Assembly (NCBI RefSeq): GCF_000709795.1
Contig: NZ_KL503805.1
Location: 117,488-181,487, forward strand
Origin: Bartonella bacilliformis Ver097
GTDB lineage: Bacteria > Pseudomonadota > Alphaproteobacteria > Rhizobiales > Rhizobiaceae
Direction: 5' to 3'
DNA: 64,000 nucleotides
How positions within the stretch are numbered: the first letter of the stretch is position 1; every line of letters begins with the position of its first letter. Shown piece by piece: positions 29,324 to 40,024 of this stretch. The notes below the pieces were generated by a model. The model had not been told where the DNA came from. It did not search any database and was given only the letters and a program-made list of their open reading frames with translations. The translations under genes were made by a program, and so were the position numbers.

Positions 29324-30949
29324 TTATTTTTCAATGAGATTATAAAAAATATCCGACCTATTATTCCAAGACCATTTTTTGATAACTGGAGAAATAGCAA
29401 CAACATTATATTTCTGAAACAGAAAAGCATAAGGCCCTGTTTGCATAATTTCATGCTGCAAATCAGCATATTTCTTCATCCGCTTTTCTATATCACTTTC
29501 AAACAAAGCATCTTCAACTTTATGGTTTATTTTCTCATCAAAATACCCATGATGCCAACTAGGATAAGCTGTGTTTCTAGCCTCAAATCGATTATCAGGA
29601 TTATAAACAACCCGTGATGCCATTGAATGTGGATCTACAGATTCGCTATTCCACCCTAAAATAGCTGTATCAAAAGAACGTGCAGAAACTCTTGAAAATA
29701 ATTGTGATCCTGCTAAACGCTCAATTTTAATACGTATCCCTACTTTTGCTGCATTATCCTGAATGGATTGAGCAATTAATAAACCATAAGGGGTATTTCC
29801 TGACACTAGATTTATCTCAAATCCATCGGGATAACCCGCTTCAATTAAAAGCTGTTTAGCTTTTTGGATATCAAGCTTAAAAGGATTTCCTTCTTTTTCA
29901 TCCAAAGCACCTAAAGTGCCGATAGGCATAAAACTAGCACGAGGAATACCAATATCTTTGAGAACTGTCTCTCCAAAACTATCATAATCAATAAGATAGC
30001 GCATAGCCAAACGTACTTTTTCATCGGCGAAAATAGGATTTGTCATATTAAAACCCCAATAAAACATAGCCGGCAGCAATATTTTTTCAATCTGAATGTT
30101 TGCCGTTTTTTTAAGTTGTTCCAAAGCTTCAGGTGTTAGGTTCCGTGCGACATCAATATCGCCTTTTTCTAATAATAGACGCTGCGTCTCTGACTCAGCA
30201 ACATGGCGAATTAAAATTTGTTTAAGCTTAGGCGCCTCTCCCCAATAATGAGAGTTAGTGCGTAAAATAACTGCCTCTCCAGGATTCCAACGAAATAATT
30301 CATAGGGCCCAGCACCAGCAGCGTGGGTAGCTAAATACCGGTTTCCCATATCACCATCTTTTTCGTGTTTCATAATCGTTTCACGATCAAGCAATGTAGC
30401 CGCACGATTAGCTGCAATATTACTCAGGATAAGCTCTGCTGGATAAGGCTTATCAAATTTCATAACCACAGTTTTCTCATCTGGTGCTTGAAGTGCATCA
30501 TCAACTGTTTGTTCTGTAATACCATATTCATTAAATGTCGCTGCACTGGCCATTTTTAATTGAATAACCCGTTTCATACTCCAAACAAGATCGTGAGCAT
30601 TAGCAGGTCGACCGTCATTAAACGTTAAATCATCACGTAGATGAAAAGTAATCACTGTAGTATTATGATCGCCTGAAACATGCCAACTTTTTGCCAAATT
30701 GGGTATCATTTTCGTTGCATCATTTGGAGCATGATCAATTAAACGACTACAAACATTGAGAATAATTTCATTGCTGTAAGAATCGTTAATTTGTGCGGGA
30801 TCAAAGGTACTAATTCCATCAAGATTCCAAGCCATTACGAGCGTATCAGCAGGTGTTTTCGCTAAAACTTGTTGCGAAAATATACCTAAAGCTACAAAAG
30901 CAGAAACGAAAGAACAGCTTCCCTTATATATCTTTTTTCTCATATTCAT
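29324..30949 (-). CDS. ABC transporter substrate-binding protein, family 5 (copy 2)
   Basis: About 541 residues from the ATG at 30949, chosen because GGAGAGAG precedes it at proper distance; an in-frame ATG two codons later is also possible. A signal peptide ends near SQQVLA. The SBP_bac_5 body (LAKSWHVSGDHNTTVITFHLRDDLTFNDGRPANAHD) closely parallels copy 1 along its whole length. First gene of the transporter cluster. Confidence 0.91.
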   Translation of the reverse strand: MNMRKKIYKGSCSFVSAFVALGIFSQQVLAKTPADTLVMAWNLDGISTFDPAQINDSYSNEIILNVCSRLIDHAPNDATKMIPNLAKSWHVSGDHNTTVITFHLRDDLTFNDGRPANAHDLVWSMKRVIQLKMASAATFNEYGITEQTVDDALQAPDEKTVVMKFDKPYPAELILSNIAANRAATLLDRETIMKHEKDGDMGNRYLATHAAGAGPYELFRWNPGEAVILRTNSHYWGEAPKLKQILIRHVAESETQRLLLEKGDIDVARNLTPEALEQLKKTANIQIEKILLPAMFYWGFNMTNPIFADEKVRLAMRYLIDYDSFGETVLKDIGIPRASFMPIGTLGALDEKEGNPFKLDIQKAKQLLIEAGYPDGFEINLVSGNTPYGLLIAQSIQDNAAKVGIRIKIERLAGSQLFSRVSARSFDTAILGWNSESVDPHSMASRVVYNPDNRFEARNTAYPSWHHGYFDEKINHKVEDALFESDIEKRMKKYADLQHEIMQTGPYAFLFQKYNVVAISPVIKKWSWNNRSDIFYNLIEK

Positions 30950-31194
30950 GAATTTCTCTCTCTCCACTTTTCCCTATCGACCAGTTATCCCGGAATGATA
31001 TCATAAATTCTTATTAGTAAATGTTGACTAAGCATAATGCAAATACTATTCTATAATAGTGCTTTTTTTCAGTTACTGAAACTTATTTATCCACTACCTT
31101 ATGGCAAACAGATGGCGAACTACGTTGGGTTCATCCTTGATATCAGAGAAAACAATTACAATTTATACATTAAAATAAAGAAGATCTTTGAATT

Positions 31195-31821
31195 TTATCG
31201 AAAAAAGCACCCTTCCAGATGATCATTGACAATTCCTACTGCTTGCATAAAAGCGTAGCAAATAGTAGGACCAACAAATGTCCAACCGCGTTTTTTTAAA
31301 TTTTTAGAAAGACGCATAGAAGCAGGTGTGAAAGAATTAGCTTGGAATATTTGAAAATCTACCTTGTCATAACGCTCAAATTGTGGCGGCTGAAAAGACC
31401 AAAAATAGTCGGATAAACTCCCCCATTCTGTTATGATTTCCTTTGCACTAAAAGCATTATTGACCACTGATCGAATTTTTCCCTGATGACGCACAATGTC
31501 TTTATCTTGCATCAAGGTCTTTATCTTCACTTCATCATAATGAACAATTTTTTCAAAATCAAAATTATCAAACGCCTTACGAAAATAAGAGACTTTTTTC
31601 AAAATTGTCAGCCAAGAAAGCCCTGCTTGAAAACCTTCAAGACAGATTTGCTCAAATAAGTGGCGATCATCAAAAACAGGCTTTCCCCATTGATCATCAT
31701 GATAAGCACAATAAAGTGGATTGGTTCCTGCCCATGAACAACGAATTTTTCCATCGACTCCCCTAAGCAGCCCTTTATCAAGAATTGACTTTTCCATATC
31801 AAAAAAGCAATCCTTGATCAT
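31195..31821 (-). CDS. tag: DNA-3-methyladenine glycosylase I
   Basis: About 208 residues; removes 3-methyladenine from alkylated DNA. Family features: C-S-W-A-G near the start, [31 protein letters not shown], and the zinc-binding end [12 protein letters not shown] (His and Cys). The ATG at 31821 overlaps xseA by 23 bases; an in-frame ATG at 31797 just after the xseA stop is equally plausible. Probably cotranscribed with xseA. Confidence 0.92.
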   Translation of the reverse strand: MIKDCFFDMEKSILDKGLLRGVDGKIRCSWAGTNPLYCAYHDDQWGKPVFDDRHLFEQICLEGFQAGLSWLTILKKVSYFRKAFDNFDFEKIVHYDEVKIKTLMQDKDIVRHQGKIRSVVNNAFSAKEIITEWGSLSDYFWSFQPPQFERYDKVDFQIFQANSFTPASMRLSKNLKKRGWTFVGPTICYAFMQAVGIVNDHLEGCFFR

Positions 31822-33238
31822 CTTCCTGTGGTTTGATCCGTTTGTTTTTCAAAGATCCACTGAAAGCACGGTCATGTGTTAAAACGTTAATTTCACCATC
31901 AAAAAAGCGTAAACTTATTTGACCTGTTTCAGGTAACTGCACCAATCGTTTAATCGGCATATGATCTTTCCCTAATGCTAAAACAAAACCACGCTCCAAA
32001 ATATTTTGATAAGAAGTGCTTTTTAAAAGCCTACATGCCATCTCTACCTGAGCCCTTTGCTTTTCAACATTGCGTAAAAAAGCGCGATGAAGACGCCCAG
32101 TATATTCTTGCACAGTGTGTTGTGCTTTTTTAGTATTCAATAAACGCGAAGAAAATCGCAAGCTCAGTGCATGAAAATAAAAACGTTTTTTGTCATAACT
32201 GGTACAAAGAGCACGCCGTAATCTGCTTGAAATTTCATCAAAACCACGCCGTGGTAACGCAAATAATTGATCAACAGTAGGAAGCCCCCGCACAAGAGCA
32301 CGCAATTTTTGTCGGTGAAAATCAAAATAACGTGCAAGTCCTACACGAAAGCGCGCATCAAGTGATGTTAAATGCACTTCAATATCAAGCTTAACAGGAA
32401 CAGCTCTTTCTGCTGCCCCTGTTGGAGTCGGTGCCCGCCAATCAGCAGCATAGTCTATCAAAGTCCAGTCTGTTTCATGCCCAACGGCAGAAATTACCGG
32501 AATAGCAGAAGCGTGAACAGCACGAATAACGGCTTCGTCATTAAATCCCCATAAATCTTCTAAACTCCCTCCTCCACGTGCAACAATAATCAGATCAGGC
32601 TTAGGGACCCCCTCCCCTGAAGAAAGAGCATTAAACCCCTCAACAGCTGCAGCAACTTCCCGACCACTTGTTTCTCCTTGAACACGTACGGGCCAAACCA
32701 AAATATGCAAAGGAAAACGATCGAATATACAATGAATAATATCACGAATAACGGCTCCTGTCGGCGATGTTACAACCCCTATAATTTTAGGCATATAGGG
32801 CAAAGGCTTCTTATTGGCTGCATCAAATAAGCCTTCCTCTGCAAGCTTTTTCTTGCGATTTTCTAACAGAGTCATCAAAGCACCAACACCTGTTGGCTCA
32901 AGAGCCTCAATGACAATTTGATATTTTGACGAACCCGGATAAGTCGTAAGCTTGCCCACAGCAATCACTTCCATTCCCTCTTCAGGAGGAAATGAGAGCT
33001 TTTTCATAACGCTTAGCCAAATTACAGCCTCCAACCGAGCTTTGTCATCTTTTAGAGAAAAATAGGCATGACCTGAAGCGTGAGCACCGCGGTATCCTGA
33101 TATTTCTCCGCGTATGCGTACATAACCAAACTTGTCTTCAACAACACGTTTTAAAGCATTTGCTATTTCAGAAACACTAAATTCTGCTACATTCGTTACC
33201 ACTGGTTTTTCAGTAAAAAAATCCGCCATATTTCTCAA
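31799..33238 (-). CDS. xseA: Exodeoxyribonuclease VII large subunit
   Basis: 479 residues. An N-terminal OB-fold ([25 protein letters not shown]) binds single-stranded DNA. The catalytic domain has the [16 protein letters not shown] motif, and a helical C-terminal part follows. The enzyme degrades single-stranded DNA with the XseB subunit, which is not in this window. Confidence 0.95.
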   Translation of the reverse strand: MRNMADFFTEKPVVTNVAEFSVSEIANALKRVVEDKFGYVRIRGEISGYRGAHASGHAYFSLKDDKARLEAVIWLSVMKKLSFPPEEGMEVIAVGKLTTYPGSSKYQIVIEALEPTGVGALMTLLENRKKKLAEEGLFDAANKKPLPYMPKIIGVVTSPTGAVIRDIIHCIFDRFPLHILVWPVRVQGETSGREVAAAVEGFNALSSGEGVPKPDLIIVARGGGSLEDLWGFNDEAVIRAVHASAIPVISAVGHETDWTLIDYAADWRAPTPTGAAERAVPVKLDIEVHLTSLDARFRVGLARYFDFHRQKLRALVRGLPTVDQLFALPRRGFDEISSRLRRALCTSYDKKRFYFHALSLRFSSRLLNTKKAQHTVQEYTGRLHRAFLRNVEKQRAQVEMACRLLKSTSYQNILERGFVLALGKDHMPIKRLVQLPETGQISLRFFDGEINVLTHDRAFSGSLKNKRIKPQEDDQGLLF

Positions 33239-33592
33239 TTCGCCTAATTATTGGACGCTTTAATACAAATTTTCAAACAATACATCTCTATTAGAATAAA
33301 CAATATTCATCAAAATAGCATTCCTTAAAATTATAATTTAAGGCATAATATGTGAATACACTCAACCTTTTTAAAAATTTTTACAACCACTCAAAACTCA
33401 GAAATATTGATAAAATTACCAATATTTTTTGATAAATCCTAAGAAAATCAAAAGTCCGATACATAAATAAGGAAATATTGCATGAAAAATTCAAGAGAAA
33501 AAATTAAACAGTAAATAATAAAAGAAAAACCCTTTTTTCTTGCCTATTATGCCCTATAGCCCATAGTACACTTTATTTTAGGGGCGATAGAA
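33239..33592. other. Intergenic region between xseA and DUF6460 gene
   Basis: 354 AT-rich bases between divergent genes, so it must contain both promoters. I see no ORF, repeat or strong hairpin. Confidence 0.4.
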
Positions 33593-33871
33593 ATGCATAA
33601 AAAAAATTTGTTTAACTCTCTTCACTCATTTCTTGGTGATACACCAGGGCGTATTACCTTCAAACTCCTTATTTTTTCTGTGATTGCTGGCATTGTCATG
33701 AACCTCTTTGGGTGGACGCCTATAAGACTCATTGAAGGAATCATAAAATACTTACAAGCTCTATGGAATGCAGGATTTATAACTTTTATAAACCTCGTCC
33801 ATTTGGCCGCAACAGGAGCAGTTATTGTCGTACCTGTTTTTCTTATTTCTCGGATTTTAAGTAAGAAATAA
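33593..33871 (+). CDS. DUF6460 small membrane protein
   Basis: 92 residues: F-L-G-D-T-P-G-R at the start, a hydrophobic helix at about 25-43, the GWTPIRLIEGIIKYLQALWNAGF amphipathic segment, and a second helix (AATGAVIVVPVFLISRIL) at the end. This matches the alphaproteobacterial DUF6460 pattern. An AGGGGCG ribosome site precedes the ATG. The function is unknown. Confidence 0.7.
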   Translation: MHKKNLFNSLHSFLGDTPGRITFKLLIFSVIAGIVMNLFGWTPIRLIEGIIKYLQALWNAGFITFINLVHLAATGAVIVVPVFLISRILSKK

Positions 33872-34021
33872 AGACCTTTAAAGCCTTCCTAATCTTACTC
33901 TTATAGCCAAAAATCAAAAAAAACAAACTTTTGAAAAAACACAAAACATGATGTCATGATCGTTATAGATGCAATCAAGAAAAAACGGATAAACAATTTT
34001 TACGCGATAAATTTTGAGATT

Positions 34022-34693
34022 TTAGTGACGTTTTTTGAAAGAAAGCGCACGCCGCGCAACTCCAATTAAACCATTTGATGATTGTTCATCAATAAGACTT
34101 TTTTCTGTTAAAGAGTTTTCTAAACACTCCATAGAACCTGTTGTAACAGAACTTAAATTTCTCTGTTGCCGCGAATTTGCAGGCTCTATTTGTATAGGAT
34201 TTAATTTTTCTTTTTTCGAAAAATTTACCTTCTCTTGATATGAGGAATTTTTTTGGCTCTCTTCACACGCCATATTCGCAAGATGACGCACAACAGAATC
34301 AAGTGATTGTGCAGAAAAAGCATCCTGTGTTACAATAGGTTTTTTGAAGCTTTTTCTTTCATGAAGTAGATACTGGATAAGCGTTTTAGTAATGTCTAAG
34401 CATTCAAAAATCTTCTTTTGTGCTTGACTACGCGCATAATGCTCAGCCACAATAGCACGACTAATGTCATCCAAATAAGATGTTATGCTATCATTTGCAG
34501 AATTACGCATCATTAAGCGACGGGATGGTCTTTTTGTCTGCATTTGTGCATACACATAACGTAATTTGTCAGCAATATCCGACATTGTCATCTCAACAGA
34601 TTTCTCTGTATCTTGCCTATGTTCCACACCAAGAGCAGAAAGCTTGTTATCTGTAACGGAATTTGCAATGTAATGCCTTATATTCACAAACAC
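34022..34693 (-). CDS. Hypothetical protein
   Basis: 223 residues, hydrophilic, without signal peptide or membrane helix. A helical middle (MTMSDIADKLRYVYAQMQTKRPSRRLM...YLDDISRAIVAEHYARSQAQKKIFECL) is followed by a Ser/Asn/Glu-rich, probably disordered C-terminal half ending in a basic KKRH tail. I do not recognise a family; it may be genus-specific. Confidence 0.6.
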   Translation of the reverse strand: MFVNIRHYIANSVTDNKLSALGVEHRQDTEKSVEMTMSDIADKLRYVYAQMQTKRPSRRLMMRNSANDSITSYLDDISRAIVAEHYARSQAQKKIFECLDITKTLIQYLLHERKSFKKPIVTQDAFSAQSLDSVVRHLANMACEESQKNSSYQEKVNFSKKEKLNPIQIEPANSRQQRNLSSVTTGSMECLENSLTEKSLIDEQSSNGLIGVARRALSFKKRH

Positions 34694-34959
34694 TACCCCT
34701 ATTATATTTCTTAAAGAATCTTATTAATTGTGAGGAATATGACCTATTTTGGTAAATAGAGTTTTAAAAACCACAAGAAAAATAAGCCGGACTATAATGA
34801 AAAAGCAATTAATCAATAGCAAACCGAAGAAAATAAGAGAGTATAAAAAAGCAATTATATAACTAAAAAACAAATTATGATAAAAATTTAATTTTAAATG
34901 ATTTTGTTTCTTGTGGTTGCTACTATAAATCTATGATCATATAAACGAAGAGGATCATT

Positions 34960-35712
34960 ATGAAAGTAATTGTTGCTGTTAAACGTGTTGTTGATCATAA
35001 CATCAAAATACGTATTAAAGCTGATAGCATGGGTGTTGATCTTTCCCATGTGAAGATGTCTATGAACCCTTTTGATGAAATTGCTGTGGAAGAAGCAGTA
35101 CGCCAAAAAGAAGCAGGAAAAATTTCAGAGGTTATTCTTGTTTCAATCGGACCAGAAGCAGCACAAGAAACTTTGCAAACAGGACTTGCAATGGGAGCTG
35201 ACCGCGCTATCCTCATCAGAACTGAAAAGACACTAGAGCCTTTAGCAATTGCTAAAACACTCAAAAGCATTATCCTTGAAGAAAAACCAGACATGGTCTT
35301 TTTAGGAAAACAAGCTATTGATGATGATAGTAACCAAACGGGTCAAATGTTAGCAGCTCTACTGGGTTGGGGACAAGCAACTTTTGCTTCACATCTGCAC
35401 ATAGAAAATGGACAAGCGACCGTTACCCGTGAAATTGATGGAGGAACACAAACTATTTGTTTGCCTCTTCCCATGGTTATGACTGTTGACCTACGGTTAA
35501 ATGAGCCACGTTATACCTCCCTGCCTAATATCATGAAAGCGAAAAAGAAAATCATTGAAAAAAAAGAAATCTCTCATCTCGGCATAGATACACAGGCACG
35601 TTTAACGACACTTCGTGTTGAAGAACCTAAGCCTCGTCCAGCTGGAGTGAAAATCAACAATGTTGCAGAACTTGTCAATATCTTAAAGGATAAAATATCC
35701 TTAAACATTTGA
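34960..35712 (+). CDS. etfB: Electron transfer flavoprotein beta subunit
   Basis: 250 residues beginning MKVIVAVKRVVDHN, with the AMP-binding region GKQAIDDDSNQTGQMLAALLGW and the family signature VTREIDGGTQTICLPLPMVMTVDLRLNEPRYTSLPNIMKAKKK. Forms the soluble ETF with the next gene and carries electrons from acyl-CoA and related dehydrogenases to ETF:quinone oxidoreductase. Confidence 0.96.
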   Translation: MKVIVAVKRVVDHNIKIRIKADSMGVDLSHVKMSMNPFDEIAVEEAVRQKEAGKISEVILVSIGPEAAQETLQTGLAMGADRAILIRTEKTLEPLAIAKTLKSIILEEKPDMVFLGKQAIDDDSNQTGQMLAALLGWGQATFASHLHIENGQATVTREIDGGTQTICLPLPMVMTVDLRLNEPRYTSLPNIMKAKKKIIEKKEISHLGIDTQARLTTLRVEEPKPRPAGVKINNVAELVNILKDKISLNI

Positions 35713-35758
35713 TAGAAGACATTACCAAAAGCAATAATACATAAAAGGGCACAAACCT

Positions 35759-36688
35759 ATGGCCATTCTTTTATTAGCCGAACATAACAATCATTCTTTA
35801 TCAGAAGAAACTGCAAAAGCGCTGACTGCAGCTCAGTCCATTGGCGATAACATCGATATCTTAATCTGCGGCACAAAAGTTCAAACAATTGCTGAAAAAA
35901 GTTCTCAATTAGCAGGTATACGGCAAATCCTTGTTGCTGAAGCTGATTATCTTGCGCATCAATTAGCTGAACCTATAGCCGCAACAATTGTTAAGCTCGC
36001 TGGTGATTATGAAGTCATCATGGCTGCTTCTACCAGCACCGGAAAAAATGTGATGCCACGTGTAGCGGCTCTTCTCGACATAATGCAAATTTCAGATATC
36101 ATTAATGTTGTCGCACCTGATACCTTCAAACGGCCAATTTATGCAGGTAATGCCATTGAAACGGTGCGCACAAGTGATCACAAAAAAGTTATAACAGTGC
36201 GCACTGCCTCTTTTTCTCCAGCCCCTCAAGGGAATTGTGCTCCTATTAACACAATAACACCAGCACCTAACCCAAATCTTTCATCTTTTGTAAAAGAAGA
36301 AACCGATAAAAGTGATCATCCTGATTTGACCTCAGCACGGATCATTGTATCAGGTGGACGTGGGCTTGGTTCACAAGAAAAATTTATGAAACTTTTGTTG
36401 CCACTTGCCAATAAGCTCGGCGCTGCTTTAGGCGCTAGTCGAGCAGCAGTTGACGCAGATTATGCCCCAAATGATTGGCAAATCGGACAAACAGGGAAAA
36501 TTGTTGCCCCAGAGCTCTATATTGCTGTCGGTATCTCTGGAGCTATTCAACATTTAGCTGGTATCATGGACGCGCAAATTATTGTTGCCATTAATCAAGA
36601 CGAAGAAGCCCCTATTATGAGCATTGCGGATTATGTCCTTGTAGGCGATCTGCATCACATCGTTCCTGAACTGGAGAAAGCTTTATAA
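35759..36688 (+). CDS. etfA: Electron transfer flavoprotein alpha subunit
   Basis: 309 residues. The C-terminal FAD domain shows RIIVSGGRGLGSQEKF, GASRAAVDADYAPNDWQIGQTGKIVAPELYIAVGISGAIQHLAGI and the ADYVLVGDL end. It lies 46 bases after etfB and four bases before the ETF:QO gene, forming a complete three-gene electron transfer operon. Confidence 0.96.
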   Translation: MAILLLAEHNNHSLSEETAKALTAAQSIGDNIDILICGTKVQTIAEKSSQLAGIRQILVAEADYLAHQLAEPIAATIVKLAGDYEVIMAASTSTGKNVMPRVAALLDIMQISDIINVVAPDTFKRPIYAGNAIETVRTSDHKKVITVRTASFSPAPQGNCAPINTITPAPNPNLSSFVKEETDKSDHPDLTSARIIVSGGRGLGSQEKFMKLLLPLANKLGAALGASRAAVDADYAPNDWQIGQTGKIVAPELYIAVGISGAIQHLAGIMDAQIIVAINQDEEAPIMSIADYVLVGDLHHIVPELEKAL

Positions 36689-36691
36689 ATT

Positions 36692-38350
36692 ATGAGTACT
36701 ATATATCACCAACGTGAAAGCATGAAATGTGATATAGTTATTGTAGGAGCAGGCCCTGCTGGACTCTCTGCTGCAATTCGTCTGAAACAAATTGATCCTG
36801 AACTTTCCATTATCCTTCTTGAAAAAGGCTCTGAAGTTGGTTCCCATATTTTATCAGGTGCAGTGATTGATCCCATTGGTATTGATACACTCCTACCAGA
36901 ATGGCGAAATGAACAAAATCATCCCTTCACCACACCTGTTACCGGTGATCAACTTTTTCTGCTAACACCAAAGCGTTCACAAGCACTGCCTAATATTTTT
37001 CGCCCTAAAATTTTATCAAATGATGGTTGCTATATCATTTCTCTTGGAAATGTTTGCCGCTGGTTAAGCAAAAAAGCTGAAATGCTGGGTGTTGAAATTT
37101 ATCCCGGTTTTTCTGTATCTGACGTTCTTTATAATGATAACGGAGCTATTATTGGTGTTTTAACAGGTGATATGGGCGTGCAAAAAGATGGAACGCCTGG
37201 GAAAAATTATATGCCCGGTATGGCTCTACACGCCAAATATACCCTGATTGCAGAAGGAGCACGCGGTTCGATTGCTAAACAATTGATACAAAAATTTGAT
37301 CTCAGCAAAGGCCGTGAACCACAAAAATTTGGTCTTGGTCTTAAAGAACTATGGGAAATTGATCCTCAAAAACACAAACGAGGTTTAGTACAACATTTTG
37401 CTGGCTGGCCATTGGATGATCATACAAGTGGTGGTGGATTTCTCTATCACCAAGAAAACAATTTAGTTTCTGTCGGCTTTGTTGTTCACTTGGATTATAA
37501 AAATCCTTATCTTTCTCCTTTTGAAGAATTTCAGCGCTTTAAAACGCACCCTAACTTGTATGAAATCTTTAAAGATGCCAAACGCCTTGCCTATGGTGCA
37601 CGTGCCATCAGTGAAGGGGGATGGCAATCTGTGCCAAAACTCACTTTTCCTGGTGGTGCACTGATTGGCTGTGCTGCTGGCTTTATCAATGTTCCTCGGA
37701 TTAAAGGCTCACATCATGCCATATTATCCGGCATATTGGCAGCCGATAAAATTGCTGACGCTCTTGCACAAAATCGCTCTCATGATGAAGTTAAAGAAAT
37801 TGAAGATCAATGGCGCAAGGGCCCTATTGGAAAAGACCTTTACAAAGTGCGTAATGCCAAACCCCTTTGGGCAAAATACGGCACAAAATATGGAATAAAA
37901 CTTGCTGGATTTGATCTATGGTGGCAACAACTCTTCGGCTTTTCCTTATTTAAAACTCTTTCTCATGGAAAACCAGATCATGAATATCTTGAACCAGCAG
38001 AAAAATTTCAACCAATTATTTATCCAAAACCAGATGGGATTGTGACTTTCGATCGTCTTTCAAGTGTTGCGCTTTCCAATACCCACCATGAAGACAACCA
38101 ACCTTGCCATTTGAAAATAACTTCATTGGAAAAACACAAAAATTCTGAATATGCAATTTACGGAGGACCTTCTACACGTTATTGCCCTGCCGGTGTCTAT
38201 GAATGGCTAACCCCTAACGATCAGAAAACCTATATTATCAATGCTGCCAACTGTATACATTGTAAAACATGCGACATTAAAGATCCAAACCAAAATATTA
38301 ATTGGACTTGTCCTCAAGGCAATGAGGGACCTGTTTATCCCAATATGTAA
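36692..38350 (+). CDS. Electron transfer flavoprotein-ubiquinone oxidoreductase
   Basis: 552 residues. FAD-binding GAGPAGLSAAIRLK near the N-terminus, a central quinone/membrane-binding region (GLGLKELWEIDP, HHAILSGILAADKI), and at the C-terminus a 4Fe-4S ferredoxin-like motif with Cys in RYCPAG, CIHCKTC and TCPQG. Moves electrons from ETF to ubiquinone at the inner membrane face. The ATG is close after the etfA stop; an in-frame ATG at residue 11 is an alternative. Confidence 0.96.
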   Translation: MSTIYHQRESMKCDIVIVGAGPAGLSAAIRLKQIDPELSIILLEKGSEVGSHILSGAVIDPIGIDTLLPEWRNEQNHPFTTPVTGDQLFLLTPKRSQALPNIFRPKILSNDGCYIISLGNVCRWLSKKAEMLGVEIYPGFSVSDVLYNDNGAIIGVLTGDMGVQKDGTPGKNYMPGMALHAKYTLIAEGARGSIAKQLIQKFDLSKGREPQKFGLGLKELWEIDPQKHKRGLVQHFAGWPLDDHTSGGGFLYHQENNLVSVGFVVHLDYKNPYLSPFEEFQRFKTHPNLYEIFKDAKRLAYGARAISEGGWQSVPKLTFPGGALIGCAAGFINVPRIKGSHHAILSGILAADKIADALAQNRSHDEVKEIEDQWRKGPIGKDLYKVRNAKPLWAKYGTKYGIKLAGFDLWWQQLFGFSLFKTLSHGKPDHEYLEPAEKFQPIIYPKPDGIVTFDRLSSVALSNTHHEDNQPCHLKITSLEKHKNSEYAIYGGPSTRYCPAGVYEWLTPNDQKTYIINAANCIHCKTCDIKDPNQNINWTCPQGNEGPVYPNM

Positions 38351-38689
38351 TCAGAATCTCATCATCTCCTGCTACAAGATCTGTTCTTTCTAAAAAGACC
38401 ATTTATAAAACTCTATCACAAATAAAGACCCACTTAAATAAACATTGTGCTTCATCTCCCTTTTTGGACGAAGCCACACACTATTGTGCAAACTATAAAA
38501 CACATTTTGTATCTAAAATTTCGTAAAATGCTTTCATCACTGCATGAAAATTATTTATGAGTAAAAATCACACAATAGCATAATGAAGGAAAGCCAATAT
38601 TGATGTTAGTTGCTGCTGACATAAATGTAGAATTTCCACAATATGGTCAGCTTTACAGAATTCATTCATCTCAGATGTTTAAAAAATAT
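38351..38689. other. Intergenic region between ETF:QO and flagellin
   Basis: About 340 bases between two convergent genes; no ORF, tRNA or repeat seen before the flagellin terminator at its right end. Confidence 0.4.
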
Positions 38690-38719
38690 AAAAAAGACCA
38701 CGCAATGCGCGGTCTTTTC
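38690..38719 (-). terminator. Intrinsic terminator of flagellin gene
   Basis: On the minus strand GACCGCGC and GCGTGGTC pair across a three-base loop (one G-U), flanked by AAAA on one side and followed by TTTTTT, about 25 bases after the flagellin stop. Confidence 0.8.
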
Positions 38720-38741
38720 TTATATTTGTAATGTTGTAATA

Positions 38742-39884
38742 TTAATTACGGAACAAACCCAAAATATTCTGGCTGCCCTGATTTGCAATAGAAAGAGCCT
38801 GAATACCGAGCTGCTGTTGAACTTGCAAAGCTGACAATTTTGCAGATTCTGCATTCATATCAGCATCAACAAGTGCACCAATACCTGCTTCGATATTGTC
38901 TAACAATCTCTTAACAAAGTTCAGCTGGCTGTCCACTTGATTGATAGCGGATCCAATTTTAGACCCTGCAGTAAGTGTTACATCAACAGCATGACGCACT
39001 GTCTTTTGAACACTGTTAAGAATCATACTTTGTGCAACTGAAGGCAGGTCACCAACACCTTTCATATTAACGAAATCATTCAAAGTCATGCTATCAGCAA
39101 CAACTTTAAAATCACTTTGTGCCTTTGTCCAATCTTCCTTATTGTCTTCTACAGCTTTTTTAGCTGCCTCTAATGCTGTTTTTGCTGCTTCATCATTAGG
39201 ATTAGCAGCAACAGCAGCTTCTGCCTTAGCAAGAGTATCTTCTAAACCTTTTTGTTTATCAGCAGCTTCAGTAAAGGTTTTGACAGCCCCATCGACATCA
39301 TTTTCACTCTTACCGAAGACACCCTTTAAAATACCTTGAGTCATATCAATAGTACCATCAGGACCCATGATACCAAAATTTAACTCTGCACCACCGACTT
39401 CAATCATATCTACATAAACAGCAGAGCCTTCACGACGGTAACCAGCAGCAATACCAACTGTCTGACCACCATTAGAAAGGATATTTTTTCCACCAAAAGC
39501 AGCAGATTGGATCGCATTAGAAATATTTTGCATATTTCCTTTGATGGAATCCTGAATCTTCGTGATATCATCATCAGATTTTTCACGCGCAGAAACCATT
39601 GATTTTTGGATATCATCAAGAGATTCTTTGGTTAAATTAACAGCTGTCGCAGCAACGTTCACCTGTTCTCTACCCAAATTAATAGCATCAACAACAGCGC
39701 TCATTGTGTTACTGTCATGCTTCATCATTGATGAAATAGACCAATAAGCAGTATTGTCAGAAGCACTTCCAATACGCAAACCCGTTGAAATACGGTCTTT
39801 TGATTTATCTAAATTGTTATCAATGTTACGGAGTGTCTGCAATGCAGTCATTGCAGATCTATTAGTCAATATACTAGAACCCAT
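38742..39884 (-). CDS. Flagellin
   Basis: 380 residues from the ATG at 39884 (MGSSILTNRSAMTALQTL), preceded by AGGGACGAG; the ATG at 39920 would add 12 non-flagellin residues. The conserved N-terminal D0/D1 region (ISTGLRIGSASDNTAYWSIS) and C-terminal D0 (QQQLGIQALSIANQGSQNIL) flank a variable middle with an Ala/Lys/Glu-rich coiled stretch (AKAEAAVAANPNDEAAK). Size, about 40 kDa, fits the single flagellin of flagellated Bartonella. No other structural flagellar gene is in the window; a strong terminator follows. Confidence 0.95.
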   Translation of the reverse strand: MGSSILTNRSAMTALQTLRNIDNNLDKSKDRISTGLRIGSASDNTAYWSISSMMKHDSNTMSAVVDAINLGREQVNVAATAVNLTKESLDDIQKSMVSAREKSDDDITKIQDSIKGNMQNISNAIQSAAFGGKNILSNGGQTVGIAAGYRREGSAVYVDMIEVGGAELNFGIMGPDGTIDMTQGILKGVFGKSENDVDGAVKTFTEAADKQKGLEDTLAKAEAAVAANPNDEAAKTALEAAKKAVEDNKEDWTKAQSDFKVVADSMTLNDFVNMKGVGDLPSVAQSMILNSVQKTVRHAVDVTLTAGSKIGSAINQVDSQLNFVKRLLDNIEAGIGALVDADMNAESAKLSALQVQQQLGIQALSIANQGSQNILGLFRN

Positions 39885-40024
39885 AATCTCGTCCCTATAA
39901 CGAAAGAAAAAAAGGGACATGCTGCATTTACAGCCAATAATAGAGCGACATCATGTCTATTAAATAACTTAACCTATTATCGCTTTATTTGTATCAAAAA
40001 GACACGAATCAAGCAAGTATTTTT

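Noticed and set aside
29146..29469. 107-codon minus-strand ORF between binding-protein genes
   Set aside because: Its N-terminal part overlaps the end of binding-protein copy 2 in another frame, and the rest has no recognisable homology or start signal.
39088..39339. Ala/Ser-rich plus-strand ORF
   Set aside because: Antisense to the Ala/Lys-rich middle of flagellin, which creates a long open reverse frame by composition.
39885..40024. TTAA-N5-TTAA upstream of flagellin as a CtrA box
   Set aside because: The spacing is five, not seven, and the DNA is AT-rich.
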